From contig JACOEH010000031.1 in assembly GCA_024998685.1 (NCBI GenBank), forward strand, positions 1 through 56,161: a stretch of DNA of 56,161 nucleotides. Reading direction: 5' to 3'. Both the position numbers and the translations under genes were made by a program. Source of the DNA: Nitrospira sp. (GTDB taxonomy: Bacteria; Nitrospirota; Nitrospiria; Nitrospirales; Nitrospiraceae). Positions within the stretch are counted from its first letter, which is position 1; each line of letters opens with the position of its first letter. Positions 24,243-33,512 of this stretch are shown here, piece by piece. The notes beneath the pieces are model-generated. The model was given only the letters and a program-made list of their open reading frames with translations, was not told the DNA's origin and did no database searches.

Positions 24243-26132
24243 TCAGGCCAGCTTGAACTGTGACACCGACGTAGTCAGATCTTCAGCCAACGTCACCATG
24301 TCCTCTACTGTCGCACGCGCCGAATCGGTAGCTTTTTGTGTCGCCACTGCACCTCCGGTAAAGTCCTTGATTGAGCGTCCGACCTGATCGGTTGAAACCG
24401 TTTGAGTAGCCGCCGATGTCGCAATGCTTTGGGCGAGTCCTGCAGACCGTTGAGCGATCGTCGAAATTTCCTTAAATACATCGCCTGTACGCAAGGCCGA
24501 GGCCGACCCAGCCTCGACCGCCTGAGTTTCATGCTCCATGGCAACGACCGCATGCTGCGTTTCGCTTTGGATAACTTTCACGAGGTCCGCGATTTCTCGG
24601 GTCGCCTGTGTCGAGCTCTCCGCAAGCTTTCGCACTTGATCGGCGACCACGGCGAAGCGTGCTCCAGCCTCACCGGCACCGGCTGCTTCAATAGCAGCGT
24701 TGAGCGCCAAAAGGTTGGTTTGATTGGCGATATCCCGAATGGTCGATACGATTTGTGAAATTTCCAATGACCGGTCACCGAGCGCCTTGATCTGTTTCGA
24801 CATACGTTGGACTGCCAACTGAATGCGCTGCATATCCTGAACAGTTTCCTGCACCGCGAGCCGACCGGTTTCAGTGGCCTGTAAGACTTCGCGGGCTGCT
24901 TCGGATGAGGCTCCCGCCGTCTCCGTCACTTGGCGCATCGATGATGCCAACTGTTCGACCGCGCCGAGTGCCTTGATCGATTCGTCGGCTTGATGTCTTG
25001 CGGTTCCGGCCATTTGTCCGGCATTGTCCCTCAGCTTGCTCGCCGAGGTATTGACGCGTTCCGCCGCCTGGCGCACTTGTTTCATCAGCTGTGAAAAGCG
25101 TTGAATCATGAGATTGAATCCGTCCGCCAGATTTCCAAACATATCGGCCGTCACTTCACCGCGCTTGGTCAAATCTCCCTTTCCGACATCGGATACCAAC
25201 ACAAGAAACTGCACGAGTTGTTTTTGCATCCTGTCCCGCTCTTCTTCCGTCGAGACCAGCGTCGTGATTCGATCCAACATGATGTTGAACGCTTTGGCCA
25301 TATGACCGACTTCATCGTCACTCTCCAATTTTGCGCGGGCCCTCAAATTTCCTGCAGCGGCCTGTGTCGCAACGTCGGCTACATGAATGATGTCTCTTAC
25401 GATGCTGTGCGCGAGGAAATAGCCGATGGCGATCGCCAGGAGGAGTGCCGCAACTGCTCCTCCGAGCATCACCTTGGTAAGGTATACGGCCATGCGCTGC
25501 CCGCTGTCATTCAATTCGCTCGCCAAGTCTCGAATGAGCTGCGCGACCCATTGGAAGCGCCATATCGATCGTCCATGCCACAAAGTCACCTCAGTTGACA
25601 GCACCGTGGTAGCCAATTCTCTCATCGACTGCCGTTGCTCATCCGTGAGCGAAAGGTCAAAGCTATCGTGTAAGGCTCCCACTGCGCTTTCAGCCGACGC
25701 GAAGTATTCTCTCAACGTAAAAAGGAGGACGTCCAACTCTTGCCCGTCACGACGGCCATCCACCGTCTCGTGCGTGGCGGACGTTCGATACGTTTCAAGC
25801 GGCGTCAGGGTGCGTCTCTTCAGTTCGGCGAGGGGAATGATGGCCTCGTCGAAATCACTCTTTTGTCTCTGGTCCGCCACGCTCAATAACGCATTGTGAT
25901 AGAGGCTGAGATTAGTACTGCTCACCGCGACGTGCGACACTCCCGCTGTCGATTCGTCATAGATGGAACTCAGCTGACCCTGCAGCCGACTGAGGCCCAT
26001 CAAACCGATCAGACCGATCGCCAGCATGGCGACAATGATGACGGAAAACCCTATAAGGATCTTGTGCAGAGCCTTCAGATTTTTAAACCACGCACGAGGC
26101 GACCACTTCCATGTCTCCTTAACCTTCGCCAT
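24243..26132 (-). CDS. Methyl-accepting chemotaxis protein
   Basis: This is an inner-membrane chemoreceptor of about 629 residues. Transmembrane helix 1 ([20 protein letters not shown]) is followed by a periplasmic helical domain of about 170 residues, helix 2 ([21 protein letters not shown]), and a HAMP domain, with a second HAMP-like segment after a short linker ([15 protein letters not shown] region). The signalling tip is present as [31 protein letters not shown]. The ATG at 26132 is used because AGGAGG sits six bases upstream. The C-terminus has no pentapeptide tether. No CheR or CheB is encoded nearby, so adaptation may rely on unlinked enzymes. Its order next to CheW and CheA fits a PilJ position, although the periplasmic domain is not obviously PilJ-like. 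Confidence 0.9.
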   Translation of the reverse strand: MAKVKETWKWSPRAWFKNLKALHKILIGFSVIIVAMLAIGLIGLMGLSRLQGQLSSIYDESTAGVSHVAVSSTNLSLYHNALLSVADQRQKSDFDEAIIPLAELKRRTLTPLETYRTSATHETVDGRRDGQELDVLLFTLREYFASAESAVGALHDSFDLSLTDEQRQSMRELATTVLSTEVTLWHGRSIWRFQWVAQLIRDLASELNDSGQRMAVYLTKVMLGGAVAALLLAIAIGYFLAHSIVRDIIHVADVATQAAAGNLRARAKLESDDEVGHMAKAFNIMLDRITTLVSTEEERDRMQKQLVQFLVLVSDVGKGDLTKRGEVTADMFGNLADGFNLMIQRFSQLMKQVRQAAERVNTSASKLRDNAGQMAGTARHQADESIKALGAVEQLASSMRQVTETAGASSEAAREVLQATETGRLAVQETVQDMQRIQLAVQRMSKQIKALGDRSLEISQIVSTIRDIANQTNLLALNAAIEAAGAGEAGARFAVVADQVRKLAESSTQATREIADLVKVIQSETQHAVVAMEHETQAVEAGSASALRTGDVFKEISTIAQRSAGLAQSIATSAATQTVSTDQVGRSIKDFTGGAVATQKATDSARATVEDMVTLAEDLTTSVSQFKLA

Positions 26133-26200
26133 GATTGTCCTCCTGCGCACTGCTCGTGATAGTGCTTACCTTGCCGGCCTAATCGTCCATAAGTAGGACG

Positions 26201-26710
26201 TTATGGATTCTGATCATTGGTCGTCCTTTCTATGGACGCCAACAGTCGCGACATTTCTAATATGGCGCTGGATTTCTTGTCGATTTTGACGAATCCAGAA
26301 AACAGGGGAAGGCTTTCGGTCGCAGTGCGAACCGAGGTAGTCACGAGATCGTCAGATGTAATCGTGCGAATTTCCGGTACGTTTTCGACTAGGATACCGA
26401 CTCGTTGAGTCCCATGACGAACAACCACTGTGTATTTCGGAAGGCAGGAAGCGGATACGCCCAAAACGGCCCTCACATCCGCAAGAGGAATGATGGCTCC
26501 ACGTAAGTTGGTAACGCCGACCAATGCGGCAGGCATCCCTGGTACAGGCGTGATTGATTCCGGCACGAAGACCTCGGCGACTTGACCTAAGTCTATGGCG
26601 AATATTTGTTCTCCTAGTGCGACTAAGCAAACCCTCAATGATTCAGCGGATTGTCTCTGTGCTGGGACCGAATCCGAATGAAGTTGAGGCAACTCACCTA
26701 TGGAAATCAT
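26201..26710 (-). CDS. cheW: CheW coupling protein
   Basis: This 169-residue protein carries a full CheW domain: VCLVALGEQIFAIDLGQVAEVF, PGMPAALVGVTNLRGAIIPLADVRAVLG, and RVGILVENVPEI. The 'GVTNLRGAIIPLADVR' segment is the most conserved signature of the family. It should bridge the adjacent chemoreceptor and the hybrid CheA. It is the most canonical of the three CheW-like proteins in the cluster and lies between the CheY-like and receptor genes, the position of pilI in Chp systems. Confidence 0.88.
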   Translation of the reverse strand: MISIGELPQLHSDSVPAQRQSAESLRVCLVALGEQIFAIDLGQVAEVFVPESITPVPGMPAALVGVTNLRGAIIPLADVRAVLGVSASCLPKYTVVVRHGTQRVGILVENVPEIRTITSDDLVTTSVRTATESLPLFSGFVKIDKKSSAILEMSRLLASIERTTNDQNP

Positions 26711-26741
26711 CGTGTCGCGGTCCCGCGCGGTATCGGTTCCC

Positions 26742-27104
26742 TCAGCGTAGTGCCAGCTTCACCGCTTGCAGAAGGTCCTCCGATTTGAAGGGCTTCACCA
26801 CATGTCCATTGGCTCCCTGTTGCTGCCCCCAAAACTTGTCGCTTTCCTGTCCTTTCGAGGTGCAGAGCACAATCGGAATGCTCTTGAAGCGAGCATCGGT
26901 TTTCAAATCCCTGCATGCTTGAAATCCATTGCGGCCCGGCATGACCACATCCAAGACGATGAGGTCCGGTTTTTCAGAAGCGATTTTGTCTTCCAACCCA
27001 TCTGCGGTTGAAAACGAGACCACGGTGTGTTGGGCAGCCTTCAGATACGACTCGATCAACTGCAGTTCTGCGTACGAGTCATCGACAACCATGATTTTGC
27101 TCAT
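26742..27104 (-). CDS. Single-domain CheY-like response regulator (PilH/PilG-like)
   Basis: This 120-residue receiver domain alone has an acidic pocket MVVDDSY, phospho-acceptor Asp in LIVLDVVMPGRNGF, a Thr/Ser in VLCTSKGQ and the conserved Lys in HVVKPFKS. The 'SKGQESDKFWGQQQGA' stretch is typical of PilH/PilG-type regulators. It heads the minus-strand chemosensory cluster, with AGGAAGGGG just before the ATG, and is the likely phosphate acceptor or sink for the cluster CheA. There is no DNA-binding output domain. Confidence 0.88.
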   Translation of the reverse strand: MSKIMVVDDSYAELQLIESYLKAAQHTVVSFSTADGLEDKIASEKPDLIVLDVVMPGRNGFQACRDLKTDARFKSIPIVLCTSKGQESDKFWGQQQGANGHVVKPFKSEDLLQAVKLALR

Positions 27105-27368
27105 ACACCCCTTCCTCTCTCATCTATAAATCTATCCGTAATGCACAAGAGGACACACTGGACATGCGGCAGCAGCGACATGCTCGCGTCCAAGGTATTT
27201 CTCCGTATCCTTACAAATCCGATTCGTGCTGTTCTCAAGCAGTGTAACGACTTGTTGATGGTTGGCAAGAAAACGGTGAATATCGACATTTATTTGAACG
27301 AGGTGAATGTGAATGCTGATGTGGGGACGAACGATGGGAATGAAATTGGAGATGCAGGGAAGACGACT

Positions 27369-28904
27369 TCATCGAAGAAGATCGGACAGGTCGACATTGC
27401 TCGATAGATGATCGGCCCACCGATCGAGTTCACACTGTGATCGAGAGGTAACCGATTTCGAAGCCTGAATATCAAGAAGAGGAAGCCTTTTCCTCATGCG
27501 GGCACGATTGAGCCAGACACGACGAAAGCCAGGCTCATCAAACACACCATGGATGTACGTGCCCCACACAAGACCGTCTTTTCGAATGGCTCCATCGAAC
27601 TCTTCTTCTTTCGTCGCGTTCGAGAGGCGAGTTTCCTCACTCAGTGCTGAGTGACGGTGGTGAACTCTAAAACAGGGAAGTTCGTCGTTCACGCGTTGCG
27701 TGACGCCCATATGAATTTGATATCCCCGGATCAAGAGCTGACCTCCCACGAAGACATTTTCCATGCTGGCTTCCACTTGCGTGGTGCACTTGGCTTGCGT
27801 GAGCTCCGTCTCTATGTTCAAGTAGCCGAGTCCGCCACTCATCCCGCCTTGCTCAACCGCGCAAGGATCCGAGATTGTTCGGCCGAGCATTTGATAGCCG
27901 CCACAAATACCGATCAGTTCTCGCCGACTGTGCAGATGATTATTCAATGCGGAGACATATCCTTTTTCCTTCAAATAGGAGAGATCTGCCAGCGTATTTT
28001 TGCTGCCGGGGATTATCACGACGTCGGCCTCGGCAAGCGTGGAGGGCGAGGTGACATATCTCAAGGCAACATCTGTTTCCGACGCTACAATATTAAAATC
28101 GGTAAAGTTGCTCATATGCGGCAGTAAAATGACGGCAATATTGACTCGGCCGGATACAAAACGTGTTTGTGGATGCCGGCCGAGATCGAGGCTATCTTCT
28201 TGATCGAGCATCAGATCACGAAGAAACGGCACAACACCCAACACCGGCAGCCCACTTCGTGTTTCCAAGAACCTCACCCCGTCGGCAAATAACTTGGCAG
28301 CACCACGGAATTTATTGATGATGACGCCACAGACTCTGGCGCGTTCGTCAGACTCCAGCAAATCCAACGTCCCGAGGACTTGAGCAAAGACACCGCCCCG
28401 ATCGATATCGGCGACCAGTACGACCTGCGCATCAGCCAATTTGGCAACCGACCAATTGACCAGATCATACTCACGAAGGTTGACTTCTGCCGCACTGCCT
28501 GCCCCTTCAATCACAAGTACTTCATACTGCCTGGCCAACCGAGCGTAGCTTTCTTCGACCACAGACCAGAGCCCCTGTCGACCGTCGAAGTACGCCGATG
28601 CCTCACGCTTCTCCAACACCTTGCCAAGGGCTACAACCTGCGAGCAGTTATCAGATTCGGGCTTGAGTAGGATCGGGTTCATATCAACATGCGGCGGAAT
28701 CCCGCAGGCCTCTGCCTGCAGGGCTTGAGCTCTTCCAATTTCATGACCCTCAGGAGTGACGAACGAATTCAATGACATGTTTTGAGCTTTGAACGGTGCC
28801 ACACGGACACCGGAACGATAAAGCAGTCGACAGATCCCGGCGGCGATCAAACTCTTCCCTACATCTGAGCCAGTACCGAGAATCCCAATCGCTCGCGCCT
28901 TCAT
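27369..28904 (-). CDS. cobQ: Cobyric acid synthase CobQ/CbiP
   Basis: CobQ amidates four side chains of adenosylcobyrinic a,c-diamide using glutamine and ATP. The N-terminal dethiobiotin-synthetase-like domain has the P-loop GTGSDVGKS and the AQNMSLNS motif; the C-terminal class I amidotransferase domain has nucleophile Cys in IGICGGYQM and His in TYIHGVFD. The start is placed at the ATG of MKARAIGILG because it overlaps the cbiZ stop (ATGA) and has AGGAG upstream; the frame is open for 17 more codons. It is the last gene of the cobalamin operon. The length of about 511 residues is normal. Confidence 0.92.
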   Translation of the reverse strand: MKARAIGILGTGSDVGKSLIAAGICRLLYRSGVRVAPFKAQNMSLNSFVTPEGHEIGRAQALQAEACGIPPHVDMNPILLKPESDNCSQVVALGKVLEKREASAYFDGRQGLWSVVEESYARLARQYEVLVIEGAGSAAEVNLREYDLVNWSVAKLADAQVVLVADIDRGGVFAQVLGTLDLLESDERARVCGVIINKFRGAAKLFADGVRFLETRSGLPVLGVVPFLRDLMLDQEDSLDLGRHPQTRFVSGRVNIAVILLPHMSNFTDFNIVASETDVALRYVTSPSTLAEADVVIIPGSKNTLADLSYLKEKGYVSALNNHLHSRRELIGICGGYQMLGRTISDPCAVEQGGMSGGLGYLNIETELTQAKCTTQVEASMENVFVGGQLLIRGYQIHMGVTQRVNDELPCFRVHHRHSALSEETRLSNATKEEEFDGAIRKDGLVWGTYIHGVFDEPGFRRVWLNRARMRKRLPLLDIQASKSVTSRSQCELDRWADHLSSNVDLSDLLR

Positions 28905-29623
28905 CGGTGCATCTCCTGCCGCTTTCTTGCTCTGGCTAAGCCACGGGAGACGCAATTGGAGACTGCTCTTCCGACCAGTGCGCCCATAATCGTATGAGTC
29001 CCGCTGTAGGTGTGCAGCGGTCCCTCACCGCGCAAGCGGCATGCAATGACGACTGCATCGGTACCCGTCCCAGTCGCAAGGTCTTTTCCTTTCCAACTCG
29101 GTATGGTGTGGTCACGCAAGACGCCGGTCTTTGTCTCCGTGGCCACCTGCACCGCGCCGACCATGGCGGAGGTCGAGAGACTCCCACTCGTGACAAGGAT
29201 GAGATTGATCGTTCCGACTCTCGTCGAATGTGTTTCCTTCCGACGAGCAGAATGCAGCGGCCACTCTCCGGCACGGACCGCATTCGTGATGCCGACTGTG
29301 GCAAAACACTCTACCCAGAGTATCCCAGCCGTGACTCGGGACATGACAAGCTGTGTCATCGGTACTGCAGTCATGAGTCCGACAGTGTGGATTCCGATGC
29401 TGAGCTGTGAAGCCAGTTTCCTCAAGTAACGCGCTGGATCAGGAAAGTGTCCATTCATAACGAGGTTCGCCTCGACTTGATGATTGATGATGTGCGAGGC
29501 AGACCGGAATCCACCCCCCTGCGGTGCGGATGAAAGTACGCGCCGTCGGCCACCGAGATGGATCACGAGCGTGCGTCCAATCACCTGATGTCGAGTGCGG
29601 ACATGTCTGGAGGTTCCCTTCAT
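28901..29623 (-). CDS. cbiZ: Adenosylcobinamide amidohydrolase CbiZ
   Basis: CbiZ cleaves the aminopropanol bond of adenosylcobinamide or of corrinoids with foreign lower ligands to give cobyric acid, allowing them to be rebuilt with dimethylbenzimidazole. The 240-residue protein has the family pattern: VTAGILWVECFATVGITNAVRAGE, then ILVTSGSLSTSAMVGAVQVATETKT, and TGTGTDAVVIAC. The start at 29623 overlaps the cobD stop (ATGA), and the stop overlaps the cobQ start in the same manner. It feeds the CobD/CbiB and CobU/T/S steps encoded next to it. Confidence 0.88.
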   Translation of the reverse strand: MKGTSRHVRTRHQVIGRTLVIHLGGRRRVLSSAPQGGGFRSASHIINHQVEANLVMNGHFPDPARYLRKLASQLSIGIHTVGLMTAVPMTQLVMSRVTAGILWVECFATVGITNAVRAGEWPLHSARRKETHSTRVGTINLILVTSGSLSTSAMVGAVQVATETKTGVLRDHTIPSWKGKDLATGTGTDAVVIACRLRGEGPLHTYSGTHTIMGALVGRAVSNCVSRGLARARKRQEMHR

Positions 29624-30735
29624 TGCAACACTTCGTGGTGAAGGAGGTTCGACAAGGCTTGGATGAGCCGATCGTTCTCTTGCGGAGATCGTACGGCAAG
29701 TCGGATCGAACGAGTGTTGCATCCTGGAACGGATGAACAATCTCGAACCAGCAGTCCCTCATTTCGCAACTGCCCCGTCAATTCACGCGCGTGCCATCCA
29801 CGAGGCAACTCCATGAGGAAATAATTGGCATAGGTCGGCAACACTGAACAGCCGGGCAAGGCAGCAAACAATCCTTTCAACCGTTCGCGCTCTCCTGTCA
29901 TAAATCTCAGACTTTTTCGTGCATGTGCCGCATCGCTCAGGGCAGCCAGTGCGGCGATCTGTCCCATCACGCTGATCGACCAAGGCGGCAGCTGCCGTCG
30001 CAATCGCCCGGCAACTGTACGCGTTGCCACCGCATATCCCACCCGCAGTCCGGGCAAGGCATAGAATTTGGTCATGCTGCGTAAGACGACGACATGCGGC
30101 CAGGACGCCGCCTGCGGGAGAACGGATCGCTCTGGACAATAGTCGGCAAACGCTTCGTCGATCACCAGCCAAAGACCTTGCCGCCTGACGATGGTGGCTA
30201 ACCGCGCGATATCATCGGCTGAGCAGGCTTGTCCTGTCGGACTATTGGGATGGCAGATGACGATTCCATCAATGGAGAGGCCGTCGCTTTGTCCCGTTTT
30301 CATCAGCCGACAGAGACGATCGATCGGAATGGCATATTGGTCTTTTCGGTCTGAGTAGAGGGCTGTGACCTGTCCTCCAGCTCGTTCCATCGCAGCGGCA
30401 TATTCGGAAAAAGTGGGCTGGACGACGAGGAGCCGATGAAGCCCCAATGCACGAGGAAGTACATCGATCAACTCAGTGGAACCATTACCGACCACGATCT
30501 GTTCCGGATCGATACGCCAGAACGTGGCCAGCGCCTGCCGTAGATCCCAACAGTGGGGATCGGGATAGTGGCTCAACAGATACCTGGATGCCATGATGGC
30601 TTTCCAGACTTGCGAAGAAGGGCCCAGCGGGTTGATACTGGCGCTGAAATCAAGAATCTCGGCGAGATCGCGGTTCAGCTCTCGTGCGGCACCATAGATA
30701 TCCCCGCCATGCAAACACGCTTTCAGGCGAGGCAT
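29620..30735 (-). CDS. cobD: Threonine-phosphate decarboxylase CobD
   Basis: This PLP enzyme of the aspartate-aminotransferase fold makes (R)-1-aminopropan-2-ol phosphate, the linker between corrin ring and nucleotide loop. The N-terminus HGGDIYGAAREL and LDFSASINPLGPS are hallmarks of CobD rather than HisC. The Schiff-base lysine is in LRSMTKFYALPGLRVGYA, and ICHPNSPTG carries the conserved Asn. The length of 371 residues is normal. It overlaps cbiB upstream by 13 bases and cbiZ downstream by four. Its product is used by CbiB, encoded directly before it. Confidence 0.92.
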   Translation of the reverse strand: MPRLKACLHGGDIYGAARELNRDLAEILDFSASINPLGPSSQVWKAIMASRYLLSHYPDPHCWDLRQALATFWRIDPEQIVVGNGSTELIDVLPRALGLHRLLVVQPTFSEYAAAMERAGGQVTALYSDRKDQYAIPIDRLCRLMKTGQSDGLSIDGIVICHPNSPTGQACSADDIARLATIVRRQGLWLVIDEAFADYCPERSVLPQAASWPHVVVLRSMTKFYALPGLRVGYAVATRTVAGRLRRQLPPWSISVMGQIAALAALSDAAHARKSLRFMTGERERLKGLFAALPGCSVLPTYANYFLMELPRGWHARELTGQLRNEGLLVRDCSSVPGCNTRSIRLAVRSPQENDRLIQALSNLLHHEVLQ

Positions 30736-31679
30736 CTGAAACCCACTGCTAGAGAGACACCGAGCACAGAGGCTACCACCATGACCCTCGCTGCCGACAT
30801 GATGTCGCCTGGTCCAGCCTCCCGTCCTTCTTGGCCGAGAACGGGGCGTTCTTGTGCGATGCCGTCATAGAAGTTGGTGCCTCCTAATTTCACTCCTAAG
30901 ATCCCTGCCATGGCCGCTTCAGGTCTACCGCTGTTGGGGCTTGGATGTTTGCTCCCGTCACGGCGAAAAACCTCCCATCCGTTGCGGACCTGTTCCAGTT
31001 GCCCTGTGGCCAATCCGGTGCTAATGATGAGCAAGACTGCCGCGAGACGAGCCGGAATCCAGTTGGTCAGGTCGTCGAGTCTGGCCGATGCCCATCCAAA
31101 ATCCGCATAGCGCTCGTCTTGGTGACCGATCATCGAATCCAGAGTGTTGACGGCCTTATAGGCCAAGGCCAATGGGGCACCGCCGATGACCAAATAGAAC
31201 AGCGGAGCAATCACGCCGTCTGCCGCGCTTTCCGCGATCGTTTCCACCGTCGCGCGGGCCACCTCGGATTCGGAAAGCTCCGCTGTGTCTCGTCCGACAA
31301 TCATGGCGACAGCTCGGCGTGCGGCCGGCAGATCGCCTACGCCAAGCGGTGCGCTCACCGCACGGACATGATCCCATAGATCGCGCGCGGCAAGCGTCGT
31401 CGAAGCCAATCCAATCGACAGGACCGACCCCAGCCATGCCGCGAAACGTTCGGCCTCTTCAATCATGACCGCGCTGATACAATACGTCATAATCGGCAAT
31501 CCTCCGGCCAGACAGACTCCCGCAAAGCGAAGACTCGTCCCACTCAGGCAGATCATTCGTACTCGGTGATCGAGCCACGTAATGCACCTCCCCATCACAC
31601 GGACTGGATGCGGCAGCTTGCGCGGATCGCCGAACATCGCATCGAGCGCGGACGCTATGAGGAGTTCGCCGCCGGTCAT
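30723..31679 (-). CDS. cbiB: Adenosylcobinamide-phosphate synthase CbiB
   Basis: This membrane protein of about 318 residues attaches aminopropanol phosphate to cobyric acid. Family motifs include DAMFGDPRKLPHPVRVMGRCI near the N-terminus, the long helix with VGRDTAELSESEVARATVETIAES, and GVKLGGTNFYDG near the C-terminus. The open frame extends 104 codons further upstream, but those residues are unrelated and overlap cobS. The ATG at 31679 overlaps the cobS stop (ATGA) and begins the family N-terminus MTGGELLIASALD. Confidence 0.9.
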   Translation of the reverse strand: MTGGELLIASALDAMFGDPRKLPHPVRVMGRCITWLDHRVRMICLSGTSLRFAGVCLAGGLPIMTYCISAVMIEEAERFAAWLGSVLSIGLASTTLAARDLWDHVRAVSAPLGVGDLPAARRAVAMIVGRDTAELSESEVARATVETIAESAADGVIAPLFYLVIGGAPLALAYKAVNTLDSMIGHQDERYADFGWASARLDDLTNWIPARLAAVLLIISTGLATGQLEQVRNGWEVFRRDGSKHPSPNSGRPEAAMAGILGVKLGGTNFYDGIAQERPVLGQEGREAGPGDIMSAARVMVVASVLGVSLAVGFRCLA

Positions 31680-32440
31680 GGTAACCGGAGCAAGAGAGGA
31701 ACGAACAGCAGGAAGAGAATCTCGATCACTTCGTTGGCCGCCCCAAGCGTATCTCCGGTGATCCCACCGAACCAGCGATGGCAGGCTCTCCAAGCGACAA
31801 GGATAATCAGAGTGCCGGCCAGGAGGATCAGACATGCATCCACCGCTCCGAAACCGATTGCCAGTGCCGTCGTCAAAATCACCGTGGACATGGCGACGTG
31901 CCGCCATGACAGGTGAGTGAGGAACGGCGCCGCCAATCCTCCTTCCGTCCTGGCATAAGGCGACATCCAAGCCAGCGTGACCATCGCCCAACGTCCCATC
32001 GCCGGCATGCAGAGCACCGCGGGAAGCCGCAACTCATGCGGCAGTGCCATCAACCCGGCATACCGGAGAATCAGCGAGAGGAAGAGGCCTGTTGCGCCGA
32101 TCGCACCGATGCGCGGGTCGCGCATGATCGAAAGCCGTTCCGCCGCGGTACGGCCGCCCGCCAATCCATCCAATGTGTCGGCCAGCCCATCCTGATGAAG
32201 CCCGCGAGTCAACAGCACCAAGAGGGCGATCAACAGCACATTCACGACGGCAGGCGATAACATCGCGGTCAACCCCCAATCAACCACGATGAGCCCGACG
32301 CCGATCAGCAAGCCCACAACCGGATACCATGCCATCGATGCGGCCAGCTCCGGCGCAGTGGGTTCATGATGATTCCGGCTCAAGGAGATCATCGTCAAAA
32401 AATGCCAGGCAAAGATAAATGGACGAGCCACGGTTCCCAT
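31676..32440 (-). CDS. cobS: Adenosylcobinamide-GDP ribazoletransferase (cobalamin synthase) CobS
   Basis: CobS is a polytopic membrane enzyme that joins adenosylcobinamide-GDP with alpha-ribazole to complete cobalamin. The family signature is GLHQDGLADTLDGLAGG, followed by SIMRDPRIGAIGATGL, which contains the metal-binding acidic residues. About six to seven hydrophobic segments are visible over 254 residues. It sits just after cobT and overlaps cbiB, matching the order of use in nucleotide-loop assembly. Confidence 0.92.
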   Translation of the reverse strand: MGTVARPFIFAWHFLTMISLSRNHHEPTAPELAASMAWYPVVGLLIGVGLIVVDWGLTAMLSPAVVNVLLIALLVLLTRGLHQDGLADTLDGLAGGRTAAERLSIMRDPRIGAIGATGLFLSLILRYAGLMALPHELRLPAVLCMPAMGRWAMVTLAWMSPYARTEGGLAAPFLTHLSWRHVAMSTVILTTALAIGFGAVDACLILLAGTLIILVAWRACHRWFGGITGDTLGAANEVIEILFLLFVPLLLRLP

Positions 32441-32445
32441 ACGTA

Positions 32446-33498
32446 TTACGCCTTGTCGGACACGCCTGCTTCGTCGAATGTCGCCATTTCCGTGTAGATC
32501 TTAATCGCCGCACAGACCAGATCCATTCCCAAACAGGCTCCTGTGCCCTCGCCAAGGCGCAAGTCGAGGTCCAACAGCGGTTTCAGTCTCAGATGGTCCA
32601 AGACGATACGATGGCCCTGCTCGGCCGAGCGATGGGAGGCAATGAGATACTCTCGGCACAAGGGCTGAAGTGCAACAGCAATCAGCGCCGCGGCGCCAGT
32701 GATGAACCCATCCAACACCACAGGCACCCGAGCCGCCGCTGCGCCAAGCATCAGCCCGGCCAATCCACCGATTTCCAGTCCTCCGACCTTCGCCAAGGTA
32801 TCGAGCGGGTCTGCCGGATCAGGACGATGCCGTTGCAGCGCCTGCTGTATCAATGCCGCCTTGTGCATACGGGCCGATTCGTCAATGCCGGTCCCCCGTC
32901 CAGTTACCTCTGCTGCAGACCGATCAGTCATCACCGCCGTGATAGCGGCACTGGGTGTCGTATTGCCGATGCCCATCTCACCGGTGCCGATCAGCCCGAC
33001 GCCCTCTCGCACGGCTTCTGTCGCCAGTTCAACTCCGACCATCACCGCCTGCTCCGCTTGGCTGCGTGTCATCGCCGATTCAACCGCCAGATTGCGCGTG
33101 CCCTTCATGATTTTTCGAGCGAGAAGACCGGGCACGGCGCCGAACTCATGATCGACGCCGATATCCACTACTCGCACGCTCAGGCCGGCATGATCGGCCA
33201 ATACATTCACACCGGCACCGCCTCGCAGAAAATTCAATACCATTTGAGGGGTGACCTCCCGCGGATAGGCGCTCACTCCTTCAACAGCCACTCCATGATC
33301 GGCGGCAAAGGTAAATACGACACCACGCGGAATATTCGGCTTCAGTTCGCCGGTGACGGCGACGTAGGACGCCGCCAATTCTTCAAGACGCCCCAGGCTA
33401 CCGAGCGGCTTGGTCAGCCGATCCAGTCGGGCTTGTGCTTTCCCATGCAGACTCATATCGAGAGGTTGAATTCGACGGCACAGGTCCTGTATCGACAT
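32446..33498 (-). CDS. cobT: Nicotinate-nucleotide:dimethylbenzimidazole phosphoribosyltransferase CobT
   Basis: CobT activates the lower-ligand base: it transfers ribose phosphate from nicotinate mononucleotide to dimethylbenzimidazole to give alpha-ribazole phosphate. Motifs seen are TFAADHGVAVEGVSAYP, GEMGIGNTTPSAAI, and KVGGLEIGGLAGLMLGAA, which carries the catalytic Glu. The length of about 350 residues is normal. The ATG at 33498 has GAGGAG upstream; the in-frame ATG six codons earlier overlaps the end of cobU. The base substrate would come from BluB of the same operon. Confidence 0.93.
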   Translation of the reverse strand: MSIQDLCRRIQPLDMSLHGKAQARLDRLTKPLGSLGRLEELAASYVAVTGELKPNIPRGVVFTFAADHGVAVEGVSAYPREVTPQMVLNFLRGGAGVNVLADHAGLSVRVVDIGVDHEFGAVPGLLARKIMKGTRNLAVESAMTRSQAEQAVMVGVELATEAVREGVGLIGTGEMGIGNTTPSAAITAVMTDRSAAEVTGRGTGIDESARMHKAALIQQALQRHRPDPADPLDTLAKVGGLEIGGLAGLMLGAAAARVPVVLDGFITGAAALIAVALQPLCREYLIASHRSAEQGHRIVLDHLRLKPLLDLDLRLGEGTGACLGMDLVCAAIKIYTEMATFDEAGVSDKA

Positions 33499-33512
33499 GA
33501 CGGCTCCTCTAT

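Noticed and set aside
27027-27407. Plus-strand frame running opposite cheY and the cobQ 3' end
   Set aside because: The part after 27141 looks slightly protein-like, but there is no ribosome site and no recognisable family, and it overlaps genes at both ends. I do not annotate it, though a small gene around 27141-27407 is not excluded.
29010-29429. Plus-strand open frames over cbiZ
   Set aside because: They are antisense to cbiZ, which matches its family along its full length.
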